A stretch of 64,000 nucleotides of DNA from Paraburkholderia sp. BCC1885 (GTDB lineage: Bacteria; Pseudomonadota; Gammaproteobacteria; Burkholderiales; Burkholderiaceae). Position numbers and translations under genes: made by a program. Positions 17,907 to 27,255 of the stretch are shown here, piece after piece. Position 1 is the first letter of the stretch, and each line of letters begins with the position of its first letter. The stretch spans positions 62,001-126,000 of the forward strand of contig NZ_CAAJGM010000055.1 in NCBI RefSeq assembly GCF_900996235.1, written 5' to 3'. The notes beneath the pieces were generated by a model. That model made no database searches. It saw only the letters and a list, made by a program, of their open reading frames with translations, and was not told where the DNA came from.

Positions 17907-20900
17907 TTACGCGTGCTTGCCATCGTCGGCGCTAACGCCGTCGTCGGGGCCCTGCTCTCCATGCGTGCCACCGTTACGGCGAGCGAGGCGCGTATGGATT
18001 GCCGCAAAAACCAGCGGCACAAAAAAGAGCGTTGAAATCGTTGCGAACAGCAGGCCGCCGATCACGGCACGGCCCAGCGGCGCATTCTGCTCCGCGCCTT
18101 CGCCAAGACCGAGCGCCATCGGGATCATGCCGATGATCATGGCGAAGGCGGTCATCAGCACCGGGCGGATCCGGCTCGCGCCGGCCTCGAGCGCGGCGGC
18201 AAGCGGCAGCGAACCGGCGTGCAGCCGCTGCCGTGCGAACGACACCATCAGAATACTGTTCGCGGTCGCCACGCCCATGGTCATGATGGCGCCGGTCAAC
18301 GCCGGCACGCTCAGGTGCGTGCCGGTGAGGAACAGCATCCACATGATGCCCGCCAAAGCCGCCGGCAGCGCACTAATAATGATCAGCGGATCGACCCATG
18401 ACTGGAAGTTCACCACGATCAGCAGATACACCAGCACGATGGCCATTGCGACGCCCACGCCCAAGCCGAAGAACGACGTGCGCATAGTCTGCACCTGGCC
18501 GCGCACGACGATCTGGCTGCCGCGCGGCAAGGTCGCACGGGCCTGGTCCACCAGTTTGTTCACCTGCGCGGCCACGCTGCCCAGATCGCGCTTTTCAACA
18601 CTCACATACAGGTCGATCACCGGCCGGATGTTGTAGTGCGACACGAGTGCGAACTGGCTTTGCGGACCGACCCGCACGAGGTTGCCGAGCAGTTGCGTCG
18701 GCCCGTTGGAAGCCGCCGACACCGGCGTGCGCAACAACTGGTCGATCGAGGAGATGTCGTACTGCGGCGTCTGGATCGCCACGCTGTATTCGACCCCGTT
18801 CTTGTTGTTGAACCAGAAGCTCGGTGCTGTCTGCGTACTGCCCGACAGAGAGATGAGCACGTTCTGCGCCACGTTGTTGGCGCTGAGGTTCAGCTGCTGC
18901 AAGCGGGTCCGATCCATGTCCAGATTGATCACCGGCTCGTCGATCAGCTGCTGGATGTGGGTATCCACCGTGCCGGGAATCTGCCGCACTTTCTTGTAGA
19001 GCTGGCGCGCCACGTCGAAATTGCCCTGCTGGTCGTTACCCACCACCTGCACGTCGATGGCCGCGGGCAACCCGAAGTTCAGGATCTGCGTCACGATGTC
19101 GGCGGGCTGGAAGAAAAACTCCACGCCCGGAAAGCGTTGCGGCAGGATCTGGCGCAGCTTGTCGACATAGGTCTGGGTGGGCTTGTGGTCCTCATTAAGC
19201 GCCACCTGAATTTCGCCGTCCAGCGTGCCGATCGTGCCGGAATTGCTGTACGAAAGATTAATACCGCTATATGGCAGGCCGAGGTTGTCGAGAATCGTCA
19301 CCAGCTCCTTCTGCGGCACCACCTCACGGATGACCTTTTCCACTTCGTCGGCCAGACGCGCCGTTTCTTCGATACGCGTACCGGTGGGCGCGCGCATGTG
19401 CAGACGGATGTCGCCGGCGTCGACGGCCGGGAAAAAGTCTTCACCGAGCACGAACACCAAGCCCATCGACGCAATACAGAAGCCGAGGAATATCGCGCCG
19501 AACCGGCCGCGGCGCACCAGCACGGTGCTCAGGATGACGATATAAGCGGCCCGCATGCGCTCGAAACCGGCGTCGAAGCGGTGATAAAGCCGCATGAACA
19601 GATTCGGTTTGGCGCCCTCTTTCGGCTTGTGCGCATGCCCCATCAGCAGCATGGCGAGAGTCGGCACCAAGGTACGCGAGAGGATGTACGACGCGATCAT
19701 GGCGAACACCACCGCCTCGGCGAGCGGCACGAACAGGTATTTCGCCACGCCCGTCAGGAAGAACATCGGCACGAACACGATACAGATACACAGCGTGGAG
19801 ACCAGCGCAGGCACCGCGATTTCGCCGGCACCTTCGAGAATCGCCTCGTGCAGATCCGTGCCCATATGCAGGTGCCGTTCGATATTCTCGATCGTCACCG
19901 TGGCGTCGTCCACCAGAATCCCGACCGCCAGCGCGAGCCCGCCCAGCGTCATGATATTGATGGTCTGACCCAGCGCGTGCAGAACGATGAGCGAGCTCAG
20001 AATCGACAGCGGAATCGACACCGCAATAATGCAGGTACTTCGCCAGTTGCCGAGAAACAGCAGAATCATCGCCGCGGTCAGCGCGGCCGCCACGAGCGCC
20101 TCGCGGATCACGCCCTGCACCGCCGCTTTCACGAACACCGACTGGTCGAACAGCGCCTTGACGTTGAGATCGGCCGGCAAGGCCGCGCGCGCTGTCGGCA
20201 AGAGCGCCTTTAGAGAATCCACGATCGCCAGGGTCGACGCACTACCGGTCTTGAGCACCGACATCAGCACGCCGCGATGACCGTCCTGACGCACGATATT
20301 GGTCTGAGGAGAATAACCGTCGCGCACGTGCGCGACCTCCCGCAGATAAGTGGTGGCGCCATTGAGCGTGCGCACCGGCATGTCGTTCAGACCCGCAATG
20401 GTGGCGGGCGACCCGTTCATGTTGACGGTGTATTCCTTGGGTCCGATCTTGGCGGTGCCTGTCGGCAGAATCAGGTTCTGCGCGTTAAAGGCGTTCACCA
20501 CGTCGGCGGGCGTCATGCCTTTTGCGAGCAAGGCGCGCGTGTCGAGGTCGACCGAAACGAGGCGTGATTTGCCGCCGTATGGATACGGCACCGCTGCGCC
20601 TGGAATCGTCACCAGTTGCGGGCGCAGGAAGTTGAGCGCGACGTCGTTGAGATCCTGCTCCGACTCGCTCGGACTCGACAGGCCGAGTTGGATCACCGGA
20701 ATACTGGAGGCCGAATAGCTGATCACCAGCGGCGGCGTCGCGCCTGGCGGCATCTGCTTCAACTGCGCCTGTTCAACCGCGACCGTCTGCGCGATGGCGG
20801 TCTGGATATTCGCGGTGGGCTGCAGGAACAGCTTGATGATCGTGATGCCGGCGAGCGACTGCGACTCGATGTGCTCGATGTCGTTGACCGTCGTGGTCAG

Positions 20901-21110
20901 GCTGCGCTCATTGACCGACGTGATCCGGTTGGCCATGTCCTCGGCGGACAGACCCGTATAGCTCCAAATAATGCTGACCACCGGAATATTGATTTCCGGC
21001 AGCACGTCCACTGGCGTCGTCAGCAAGACAAACGGCGTTGCCAGCAGGATCAGAATAGCCATCACGATGAACGTGTATGGCCGCTTTAGCGCAACGTTGA
21101 CAATCCACAT
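17907..21110 (-). CDS. RND efflux permease (HAE-1 family)
   Basis: A 1067-residue inner-membrane proton-drug antiporter of the hydrophobe/amphiphile efflux-1 type. It shows the duplicated 12-helix layout with two large periplasmic loops. The proton-relay Asp pair is in GGLALAVGILVDDATVTIEN, and the second-half signature GVATANSILMVSFARQR is present. The start at 21110 (MWIVNVALKRP) matches the usual beginning of the family; an in-frame start at 21233 adds 41 unlike residues. It heads a leftward operon with adaptor, outer-membrane factor and two-component regulator. The substrate cannot be predicted confidently. Confidence 0.95.
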   Translation of the reverse strand: MWIVNVALKRPYTFIVMAILILLATPFVLLTTPVDVLPEINIPVVSIIWSYTGLSAEDMANRITSVNERSLTTTVNDIEHIESQSLAGITIIKLFLQPTANIQTAIAQTVAVEQAQLKQMPPGATPPLVISYSASSIPVIQLGLSSPSESEQDLNDVALNFLRPQLVTIPGAAVPYPYGGKSRLVSVDLDTRALLAKGMTPADVVNAFNAQNLILPTGTAKIGPKEYTVNMNGSPATIAGLNDMPVRTLNGATTYLREVAHVRDGYSPQTNIVRQDGHRGVLMSVLKTGSASTLAIVDSLKALLPTARAALPADLNVKALFDQSVFVKAAVQGVIREALVAAALTAAMILLFLGNWRSTCIIAVSIPLSILSSLIVLHALGQTINIMTLGGLALAVGILVDDATVTIENIERHLHMGTDLHEAILEGAGEIAVPALVSTLCICIVFVPMFFLTGVAKYLFVPLAEAVVFAMIASYILSRTLVPTLAMLLMGHAHKPKEGAKPNLFMRLYHRFDAGFERMRAAYIVILSTVLVRRGRFGAIFLGFCIASMGLVFVLGEDFFPAVDAGDIRLHMRAPTGTRIEETARLADEVEKVIREVVPQKELVTILDNLGLPYSGINLSYSNSGTIGTLDGEIQVALNEDHKPTQTYVDKLRQILPQRFPGVEFFFQPADIVTQILNFGLPAAIDVQVVGNDQQGNFDVARQLYKKVRQIPGTVDTHIQQLIDEPVINLDMDRTRLQQLNLSANNVAQNVLISLSGSTQTAPSFWFNNKNGVEYSVAIQTPQYDISSIDQLLRTPVSAASNGPTQLLGNLVRVGPQSQFALVSHYNIRPVIDLYVSVEKRDLGSVAAQVNKLVDQARATLPRGSQIVVRGQVQTMRTSFFGLGVGVAMAIVLVYLLIVVNFQSWVDPLIIISALPAALAGIMWMLFLTGTHLSVPALTGAIMTMGVATANSILMVSFARQRLHAGSLPLAAALEAGASRIRPVLMTAFAMIIGMIPMALGLGEGAEQNAPLGRAVIGGLLFATISTLFFVPLVFAAIHTRLARRNGGTHGEQGPDDGVSADDGKHA

Positions 21111-21233
21111 TGAAACGCGCCCGAAAGAATGCTGGAAGGATGAGAAGTCGCCGTGGCCGAACTTACACGACGTTCGCGCCAGATCAACGTTGACGAATGC
21201 GCGGAACAGCCGCATCGACAATCGCGCCGGCAA

Positions 21234-21770
21234 GGCTGCCCGCGAAAGCGACCCCGCGCCACGGTAAAGCTGCGCCTATGCTAATTGCCTCGCACCAACG
21301 TCTGCATGGCACCAAAATGGCAAAACTGTCAGGAAGGCAAATGCAAGCTGGTGTGCCTCGACGGATAATTCCGGCGACCCCGCTGGCGCCCCGATTGCCA
21401 TTGGTTTTGGCAAATAAAGCACCGTCATCGAGCATAGCGGGTTTGTATTACAACGCGAATCGGGTGTGATCCCAGCAAGCGACGCGGTTTATTACAGCAG
21501 ATTGCAGCGGTGCGACCCGCACCCAGTTTGGTCCGCCCCTGTGTACCTTGTATTATTGAACGATCAGTCATAATATTGGACCGGAATGCCGCGTTGTCCG
21601 CAAGTAAATGGGTGCAGACGCAGTGGATTTTATGCATCATCCAGGCGACATTCATTCTGGGTATTTCGCCTTAAATAAGCACTATTTTAGTAGCCATGCA
21701 ATCGCACCCGTTCCATGGCAAAGAACGGTCCGGTGCCTCCCTCTCTCGCCTAATTTTTGAACAATCATTC
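21234..21770. other. 537-bp intergenic region between RND and DMT genes
   Basis: This divergent region should hold promoters for the RND operon and the DMT gene. Two related 15-bp TetR-like boxes are the only clear structure. Apart from those no short gene or terminator is convincing. The stretch 21540-21700 is relatively AT-rich. Confidence 0.5.
21556..21570 (+). promoter_or_regulatory. TetR-like operator box 1
   Basis: TTGAACGATCAGTCA is an imperfect palindrome centred on GATC and matches a second box at 21757 in 13 of 15 positions. TGAAC-GATC-type palindromes are common TetR-family operators. No tetR gene is nearby, so the regulator would act from elsewhere. Confidence 0.35.
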
Positions 21771-21771
21771 A
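21757..21771 (+). promoter_or_regulatory. TetR-like operator box 2 at the DMT start codon
   Basis: TTGAACAATCATTCA ends on the first base of the DMT start codon. TGAA and TTCA form the outer arms. A protein bound here would block ribosome entry or elongation of transcription. It is 201 bp from box 1. Confidence 0.35.
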
Positions 21772-22832
21772 TGAATTCACCCGTCGAATCGCCCGCTGCG
21801 CTGACTCCCTCTCAGGACACCCCACCCAGTTCCGAGCCGTCGGTTGATGCCTATGGCAGCTACGCCAAAGGTCTGCTGTGCTGCCTGATCGCGACGGTTT
21901 CGTTCGGCCTGATGTTTCCCGTGATGACGAGCGCACTCACGCGGATCGACCCTTTTACCTTCACCTCGTTACGCTACGTGGTTGCCGGCGCTGCGTTTCT
22001 GCTGTTATTGCGCCACAAGGAAGGAGCGACGGCCCTGCGGTTGAAGGGCCAGCCAGTGTTGCGCGCGTGGGCGCTGGGGTCGATCGGCTTCGCGGGTTTT
22101 GGTGCATTCGTCTTTCTTGGCCAGCAAATGGCCGGACGCGACGGCGCGCTCACGGCCTCGATCATGATGGCCACGCAACCGATGCTGGGACTGCTGGTGA
22201 ATTCGCTGGTGCGGCGCGTATTGCCGCCGCTCTACTCGTTTCTGTTCATTGTGCTGTCGTTTTGCGGTGTAGCGCTGGTGGTGACCAAAGGCGATATCGG
22301 CGGATTGCTGCGCGAACCGCAGGACTATGCGGCCAATGCGCTGATCGTCGTCGGCGCGCTGTGCTGGGTCATCTACACCTTCGGCGCGACCTTCTTCAGG
22401 GAGTGGTCGCCGCTGCGGTACACGACCATGACCATCTGCCTCGGTCTGACCACCATCATTGGGCTGAACCTCGCGCTTTTCGCAGCGCATGAGATTGTCG
22501 TGCCGGCGCTTGCCGACCTGGTGGGCATCGTGCCGCATCTGCTGTATATGGGGCTTGGCGCGGGATTCGTCGGCATCCTGTGCTGGAATCTCGGCAACCG
22601 CATCCTGACGCCGCTCAACGGCGTGCTCTTCATGGATGTCGTGCCGCTCACGACATTTATCGTCTCGGCATTGGCGGGGGTGATCGCCACGCCGGCACAA
22701 ATCGCGGGCGGCGCCATGACCTGTGCCGCGCTGGTGTTCAACAACCTGTATTTGCGGCGGCGGGCGCGGCTGGGATCAGGTAAAGGGCCAGGTAAAGGGC
22801 CAGGTAAAGGGCCAAATAAAGGGACCCGGTAA
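21771..22832 (+). CDS. EamA/DMT-superfamily transporter with repeat tail
   Basis: A 353-residue inner-membrane transporter with about ten helices arranged as two EamA repeats, the drug/metabolite-exporter fold. Examples are LLCCLIATVSFGLMFPVMTS at the first helix and GLGAGFVGILCWNLGNRILT in the second half. An exported amino acid or metabolite is possible but unspecified. The C-terminus is a basic KGPG repeat encoded by tandem 12-bp units. The ATG at 21771 is chosen because the preceding in-frame codons do not resemble the family. A TetR-like box overlaps it. Confidence 0.88.
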   Translation: MNSPVESPAALTPSQDTPPSSEPSVDAYGSYAKGLLCCLIATVSFGLMFPVMTSALTRIDPFTFTSLRYVVAGAAFLLLLRHKEGATALRLKGQPVLRAWALGSIGFAGFGAFVFLGQQMAGRDGALTASIMMATQPMLGLLVNSLVRRVLPPLYSFLFIVLSFCGVALVVTKGDIGGLLREPQDYAANALIVVGALCWVIYTFGATFFREWSPLRYTTMTICLGLTTIIGLNLALFAAHEIVVPALADLVGIVPHLLYMGLGAGFVGILCWNLGNRILTPLNGVLFMDVVPLTTFIVSALAGVIATPAQIAGGAMTCAALVFNNLYLRRRARLGSGKGPGKGPGKGPNKGTR

Positions 22833-22836
22833 AGGC
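22778..22836 (+). repeat. Tandem 12-bp minisatellite at the DMT 3' end
   Basis: Three exact copies of AGGTAAAGGGCC (22778-22789, 22790-22801, 22802-22813) are followed by a degenerate copy (22814-22825) and a partial one (to 22836). Each unit encodes Gly-Lys-Gly-Pro. As 12 is a multiple of three, copy-number change alters tail length without frameshift. Confidence 0.92.
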
Positions 22837-22885
22837 AGGTAACGTTCGAAGCGCAGCAACGGCCGGCGTCCCTGCCAATTTTCCC

Positions 22886-24010
22886 CTATCGAACCTCACT
22901 CCACTTCCCATACTTCGCCACTGCCTGCTCATCAAAACCAAACCCGAGCCCCGGCGTCTGATGCAGCACAATGCGGCCGTTTTTATGTTCGAGCTGCCGG
23001 TCAATCAGGCGCCGGAAGTTGAGCACCTGGTCGTCCCAGAAATACTCCACATACCGCGCATTCGACGTCGCCGCCACCAGCGGCGCGTGGGCATCGTGGA
23101 ACCAGTGCGGACACATCACCACGCCGTAACTCGATGCCGTCGCCGCAATGCGCCGCCATTCGGTGATGCCGCCGCATACCAGCGCATCGGTTTGCAGAAT
23201 CGCCGCACCGCCCTTGTCGAGCAGTTCCTTGTGATACCAGCGGCCGTAGCCAATTTCGCCGGTTGCGATCGGCACCCGCGTCAGCTTCGCGAGACGGGCG
23301 TGATTGTCGATATCGTCCGGCGAAAACGGCTCTTCGATAAAGTACGGATCGTATTGCTCGATCCGTCGCACGTACTGCATGGCCTGGGTGGGATCGACCC
23401 AGCCGTTGTTGATGTCGATCATCAGTTCGACGTCCGGACCCACAGCTTCGCGCGCCGCCCGCACCCGCGCCTCTTCTTCGCGCGGGGAAAGCCGGCCGCC
23501 TTTCATCTTCACCGCCCTGAAACCCAGCTCGACGTAATGCGCCATTTCTTCGCCGAGCATGCCGGGCGTCTTGCCGTCCAGGTAATAGCCGCCACTCGCG
23601 TAAGCCGGCACCGTCTCCAGTTCGTTCGCGCCCAGGTACTTGTGCAACGGCACGCCATGCGTGCGGGCATTCAGATCCCACAAGGCCGTATCGAGAATGC
23701 TGATGGCGCGCATCACCGTGCCGGCGCGGCCCTGCAACAACGCCTCCTGGTACATCGCCTGCCACAGCCCTTCTACCGCATAGGAATCCTTACCGATCAG
23801 CACAGGCGCCAGCAACTGCTCCACGGCGACCCGCAGCAACTCCCCCGCCGCGCTGCCGACATAACAAAAGCCGATGCCTTCCACGCCATCGCCCGAGCGT
23901 ATTTTCACGAGCCCGTAGTGGCGCGTCGATACCGTGCGGGTGGCGAACGAGGTCACGCGGTCCAGCGGCACGCCGGCCGCGCAAACCGACACCGATTCGA
24001 TTCTGGGCAT
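22886..24010 (-). CDS. Enolase-superfamily sugar-acid dehydratase (mandelate racemase type)
   Basis: A 374-residue enolase-superfamily member. The capping domain precedes a (beta/alpha)7-beta barrel. The visible catalytic set is Lys168-x-Lys170 (AVKMKGG), metal ligands Asp199 (MIDINNGW), Glu226 (FIEEPF) and Glu252 (ATGEIGYG), and an Asp275/His302 dyad (QTDALVCGG, CPHWFHD). This is the mandelate-racemase subgroup layout used by acid-sugar dehydratases. The exact sugar acid is unknown. It diverges from a LysR gene and faces a cluster with a second dehydratase. Confidence 0.9.
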   Translation of the reverse strand: MPRIESVSVCAAGVPLDRVTSFATRTVSTRHYGLVKIRSGDGVEGIGFCYVGSAAGELLRVAVEQLLAPVLIGKDSYAVEGLWQAMYQEALLQGRAGTVMRAISILDTALWDLNARTHGVPLHKYLGANELETVPAYASGGYYLDGKTPGMLGEEMAHYVELGFRAVKMKGGRLSPREEEARVRAAREAVGPDVELMIDINNGWVDPTQAMQYVRRIEQYDPYFIEEPFSPDDIDNHARLAKLTRVPIATGEIGYGRWYHKELLDKGGAAILQTDALVCGGITEWRRIAATASSYGVVMCPHWFHDAHAPLVAATSNARYVEYFWDDQVLNFRRLIDRQLEHKNGRIVLHQTPGLGFGFDEQAVAKYGKWSEVR

Positions 24011-24121
24011 GTCTACACTCCTCCGTTTTTAGACGCCGTCCACGTCGAGCGTGACTCGGGCACAAACGAAGTGTGATAGCCGCGAGGCCTCAAAAACAGT
24101 ATCCTTTGGCTTCTTCAAAAG

Positions 24122-24134
24122 ATAAAAGTTTTAT
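24122..24134 (+). promoter_or_regulatory. ATAAAA-G-TTTTAT palindrome before the LysR gene
   Basis: A perfect 13-bp inverted repeat ends three bases before the LysR start codon in the region between the divergent LysR and dehydratase genes. It could be an autoregulatory operator; its small size and AT content also allow chance. Confidence 0.25.
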
Positions 24135-24137
24135 TCG

Positions 24138-25067
24138 ATGGACTCGCGCTATCTGCAAAGCTTTGTCTACGTGGTCGAGCTCGGCTCGATCGCCGAAGCT
24201 GCTCGCAGGCTCGACCTGACGCCTGCCGCGGTGGCGCAGCGCGTCAAGATGCTCGAACAGGAACTGGGCGCCAGACTCGTGCGCCGCTCGGGGCGCACGG
24301 TGGGTACGACCGAGGCCGGCGAGCGGATTCTGGAGCGGGCGCGCGCGGTCCTGCACGACATCCGCGACCTGAAATCGGATCTGAACGACGCCACCGTGCT
24401 GGCCGGCGAACTGCGCCTCGGCGGCACCCCGACGATGATGACGAGCCTGATCCCCGACGTGCTCGCCGAACTGCTGGCGCGCCATCCCGGCATGGACATC
24501 TATCTCGAGCCGGGTACCTCGGTGGACCTGTACCGCAAGGTGGTGAGCGGCGATCTCGACGCAGCGGTGCTGGTGCAGCCGCTCTTCGATCTACCCAAAA
24601 GCTGCGACTGGCACACGTTCCGCGAAGAGCCGCTGGTATTGCTCACGCCGGCTTCAATGCCGGTGAGCGACGTGCACGAAGTGCTGCGCCGCGAGCCGTT
24701 TTTGCGCTACGACCGCAATGTGGTGGGCGGCCAACTCGCCGACGGCTATCTGCGCCAGCACGGCATCAAGCCACATCAGCGCTGCGAGCTGGACGGACTC
24801 GATGCGATCGCGGTGCTGGTGGATCGTGGACTCGGCGTGTCTCTGGTGCCCGACTGGCGCATGACGCGTTTCACCGGGCTCGCGCTCGCCAAATGGCCGT
24901 TGCCGCACGCCTTTCCGAAGCGCGTGGTGGGCATGCTGTGGGGCCGTTCGTCGGCGCGCATGCGGCTCGTGCACGCGTTCCTCAAAACCGCCATGGACCT
25001 GGAGCCCGACGCGTCGATCGCGCAGCCCGACCCGGCCGGCAAGAGCACGCGCCGTCGCGCAAAGTAG
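24138..25067 (+). CDS. LysR-family regulator of the sugar-acid cluster
   Basis: A 309-residue LysR regulator. The N-terminal winged helix (residues 1-60, with SIAEAARRLDLTPAAVAQR and EQELGARLVRRSGR) is typical. A periplasmic-binding-protein-like effector domain follows (about 90-295), with LRLGGTPTMMTSLIPDVL starting it. It sits between the enolase-superfamily dehydratase (divergent) and the IlvD-type dehydratase (same strand). It therefore probably activates both in response to the sugar acid or its keto product. Confidence 0.9.
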   Translation: MDSRYLQSFVYVVELGSIAEAARRLDLTPAAVAQRVKMLEQELGARLVRRSGRTVGTTEAGERILERARAVLHDIRDLKSDLNDATVLAGELRLGGTPTMMTSLIPDVLAELLARHPGMDIYLEPGTSVDLYRKVVSGDLDAAVLVQPLFDLPKSCDWHTFREEPLVLLTPASMPVSDVHEVLRREPFLRYDRNVVGGQLADGYLRQHGIKPHQRCELDGLDAIAVLVDRGLGVSLVPDWRMTRFTGLALAKWPLPHAFPKRVVGMLWGRSSARMRLVHAFLKTAMDLEPDASIAQPDPAGKSTRRRAK

Positions 25068-25245
25068 GCTTCACCCATCCGGAGCACAATAATGTTTGTG
25101 TCTGAAGACAGCGTGACCCGCTTGTTACAGGCCTGGAAGCTGCGATAGCCTGGCGCGTGCGATGCGGCGCGTCATGCCGCTCGTGAGGCCATGCGTGCGC
25201 CATGTGCCGCCCCTTCAACCCATCCAGCAGAAACGAGCCGAAACC

Positions 25246-26997
25246 ATGACCGACAAGCCCGCCGCCCCGCCGCCCGACGACAGCCCCACGGGTCTGCGCA
25301 AAGGCCTGACCCATTACGGCGACAGCGGCTTCTCGCTGTTTCTGCGCAAGGCCTTCATCAAGGGCGCGGGCTACACGGACGCCGCGCTCGACCGGCCGGT
25401 AATCGGCATCGTCGACACCGGCAGCGCCTACAACCCCTGCCACGGCAACGCGCCGCAACTGATCGAAGCCGTCAAACGCGGCGTCATGCTGGCGGGCGGC
25501 CTGCCGATGGACTTCCCCACCATCTCGATCCACGAATCGTTCTCGCAGCCGACCAGCATGTACCTGCGCAACCTCATGTCCATCGACACCGAGGAGATGA
25601 TCCGCGCCCAGCCGATGGATGCCGTCGTGCTGATCGGCGGTTGCGACAAGACCGTGCCCGCGCAGTTGATGGGCGCCGCCTCGGCCGGCATTCCCGCCAT
25701 CCAGCTGATCACCGGCTCGATGCTGACCGGTTCGCATCGCGCGGAACGGGTCGGCGCCTGCACCGATTGCCGCCGTTACTGGGGCCGTTTTCGCGCCGAA
25801 GAAATCGACGAACAGGAAGTCTCCGCGGTCAACAATCAGCTCGTCGCCAGCGTCGGCACCTGCTCGGTGATGGGCACCGCGAGCACCATGGCGTGTCTCG
25901 CCGAGGCGCTCGGCATGACCGTGCCGGGCGGCGCATCGCCGCCGGCCGTGACCGCGGATCGCATGCGCATCGCCGAGCTGACCGGCACGCAAGCCGTGCA
26001 GATGGCGCATACGCGCCTCACCGTCGACCAGGTGCTGACCGCCAAGGCGTTCGAGAACGCGATGCGCGTGCTGCTCGCCATCGGCGGCTCGACCAATGGC
26101 ATCGTGCATCTGAGCGCCATCGCCGGCAGGCTCGGTTTTGACGTGGACCTGCAGGCGCTCGACCGCATGGGCCGCGAAACGCCCGTACTGCTCGACCTGA
26201 AACCGTCCGGCCAGCATTACATGGAGGACTTCCACAAGGCCGGCGGCATGGCCACCTTGCTGCGCGAGCTGAAGCCCTGGCTGCACCTCGACGCGTTGAC
26301 GGTCACCGGCCGCACCCTCGGCGAAGAAATCGAGGCGGCCGGCCCCGGTTTCGCGCAGGACGTGGTGCGTCCGCGCGACAATCCGATCTACCCGCAAGGC
26401 GGCATCGCCGTGCTGCGCGGCAATCTGGCACCGGACGGCGCGATCATCAAGCAGTCCGCCGCCGACGCGAAACTGATGGAACACACCGGCCGCGCCGTGG
26501 TATTCGAAAACGCCGAGGACCTCGCGCGCCGCATCGACGCCAACGATCTCGACGTCACCGCCGACGACATCCTCGTGCTGAAAAACATCGGCCCCAAGGG
26601 CGCGCCGGGAATGCCGGAGGCCGGCTACATCCCGATTCCGAAAAAGCTCGCGCGCGCCGGCGTCAAGGATATGGTGCGCATCTCCGATGGCCGCATGAGC
26701 GGCACGGCGTTCGGCACCATCGTGCTGCACGTCACGCCGGAAGCGGCGATCGGCGGCCCGCTTGCGCATGTGCGCAACGGCGACACGATCCGCCTGAGCG
26801 TCGCGCAACGCGAGATCAGCCTGCTGGTCAGCGACGCCGAGTTGGCGCAGCGCGCAGCCGAACGTCCAGTCAGCGTGCCGAGCGCCGAACGCGGCTATCT
26901 GAAGCTGTTTTTGCAAACCGTCACGCAGGCGGATCAGGGGGTCGATTTTGACTTTTTGCGGGCGGCCCAGCCACGCGGCACCATCCCCAAGGCGTGA
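25246..26997 (+). CDS. IlvD/Edd-family sugar-acid dehydratase
   Basis: A 583-residue iron-sulfur dehydratase. The IlvD/Edd cysteines are present in YNPCHGNAPQL, LIGGCDKTVPAQLMGAASAG and GTCSVMGTASTM. C-terminal motifs DGRMSGTAFGTIVLHVTPEA and NPIYPQGGIAVLRGNLAPDG are intact. The details (NPCHGN rather than the branched-chain NACN/NTC type, and context) fit pentonate dehydratases such as L-arabinonate or D-xylonate dehydratase better than the valine-pathway enzyme. The start at 25246 matches the family; an in-frame start 28 codons upstream is unlikely. A DapA-type lyase and an MFS permease follow. Confidence 0.88.
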   Translation: MTDKPAAPPPDDSPTGLRKGLTHYGDSGFSLFLRKAFIKGAGYTDAALDRPVIGIVDTGSAYNPCHGNAPQLIEAVKRGVMLAGGLPMDFPTISIHESFSQPTSMYLRNLMSIDTEEMIRAQPMDAVVLIGGCDKTVPAQLMGAASAGIPAIQLITGSMLTGSHRAERVGACTDCRRYWGRFRAEEIDEQEVSAVNNQLVASVGTCSVMGTASTMACLAEALGMTVPGGASPPAVTADRMRIAELTGTQAVQMAHTRLTVDQVLTAKAFENAMRVLLAIGGSTNGIVHLSAIAGRLGFDVDLQALDRMGRETPVLLDLKPSGQHYMEDFHKAGGMATLLRELKPWLHLDALTVTGRTLGEEIEAAGPGFAQDVVRPRDNPIYPQGGIAVLRGNLAPDGAIIKQSAADAKLMEHTGRAVVFENAEDLARRIDANDLDVTADDILVLKNIGPKGAPGMPEAGYIPIPKKLARAGVKDMVRISDGRMSGTAFGTIVLHVTPEAAIGGPLAHVRNGDTIRLSVAQREISLLVSDAELAQRAAERPVSVPSAERGYLKLFLQTVTQADQGVDFDFLRAAQPRGTIPKA

Positions 26998-27255
26998 GGC
27001 ATGCGGACGGGCGCATGGCCCGTCGCGGTCGCCACCCGCTTCTATTGCCGCCCGGCTTAGGCGGTTGCAGCGGCCCATGCCGCCTGAACATGACTCTTGC
27101 GGATCTGACGGCGCGCCAAACACAAAAATAATTAACGTTTGAAGCAAGCGCGCCGCCCTTCTTCGCCGTTTGCGCTCACGCAATACTGCATTGATACCTC
27201 GATGCACTGCGTAAGCGGCCTGACCAAAAAACGGAAATCGAAGGAGACGCGTCCC
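26998..27255. other. Intergenic region with hairpin, IlvD to DapA-like gene
   Basis: The gap of 258 bp starts with a perfect 7-bp hairpin GACGGGC-GCATG-GCCCGTC (27006-27024) lacking a U-run. An AT-rich stretch near 27120-27140 could be a separate promoter for the lyase-permease pair. Confidence 0.45.

Noticed and set aside
18636..20213. A 525-codon frame opposite the RND permease
   Set aside because: The permease motifs are continuous on the minus strand; the plus-strand frame is His/Arg/Gln-rich shadow.
24982..27207. A 741-codon frame on the minus strand opposite the IlvD-type dehydratase
   Set aside because: It is an antisense shadow created by high-GC third positions; the plus-strand protein has full family motifs, while this frame is low-complexity Arg/Ala/His.
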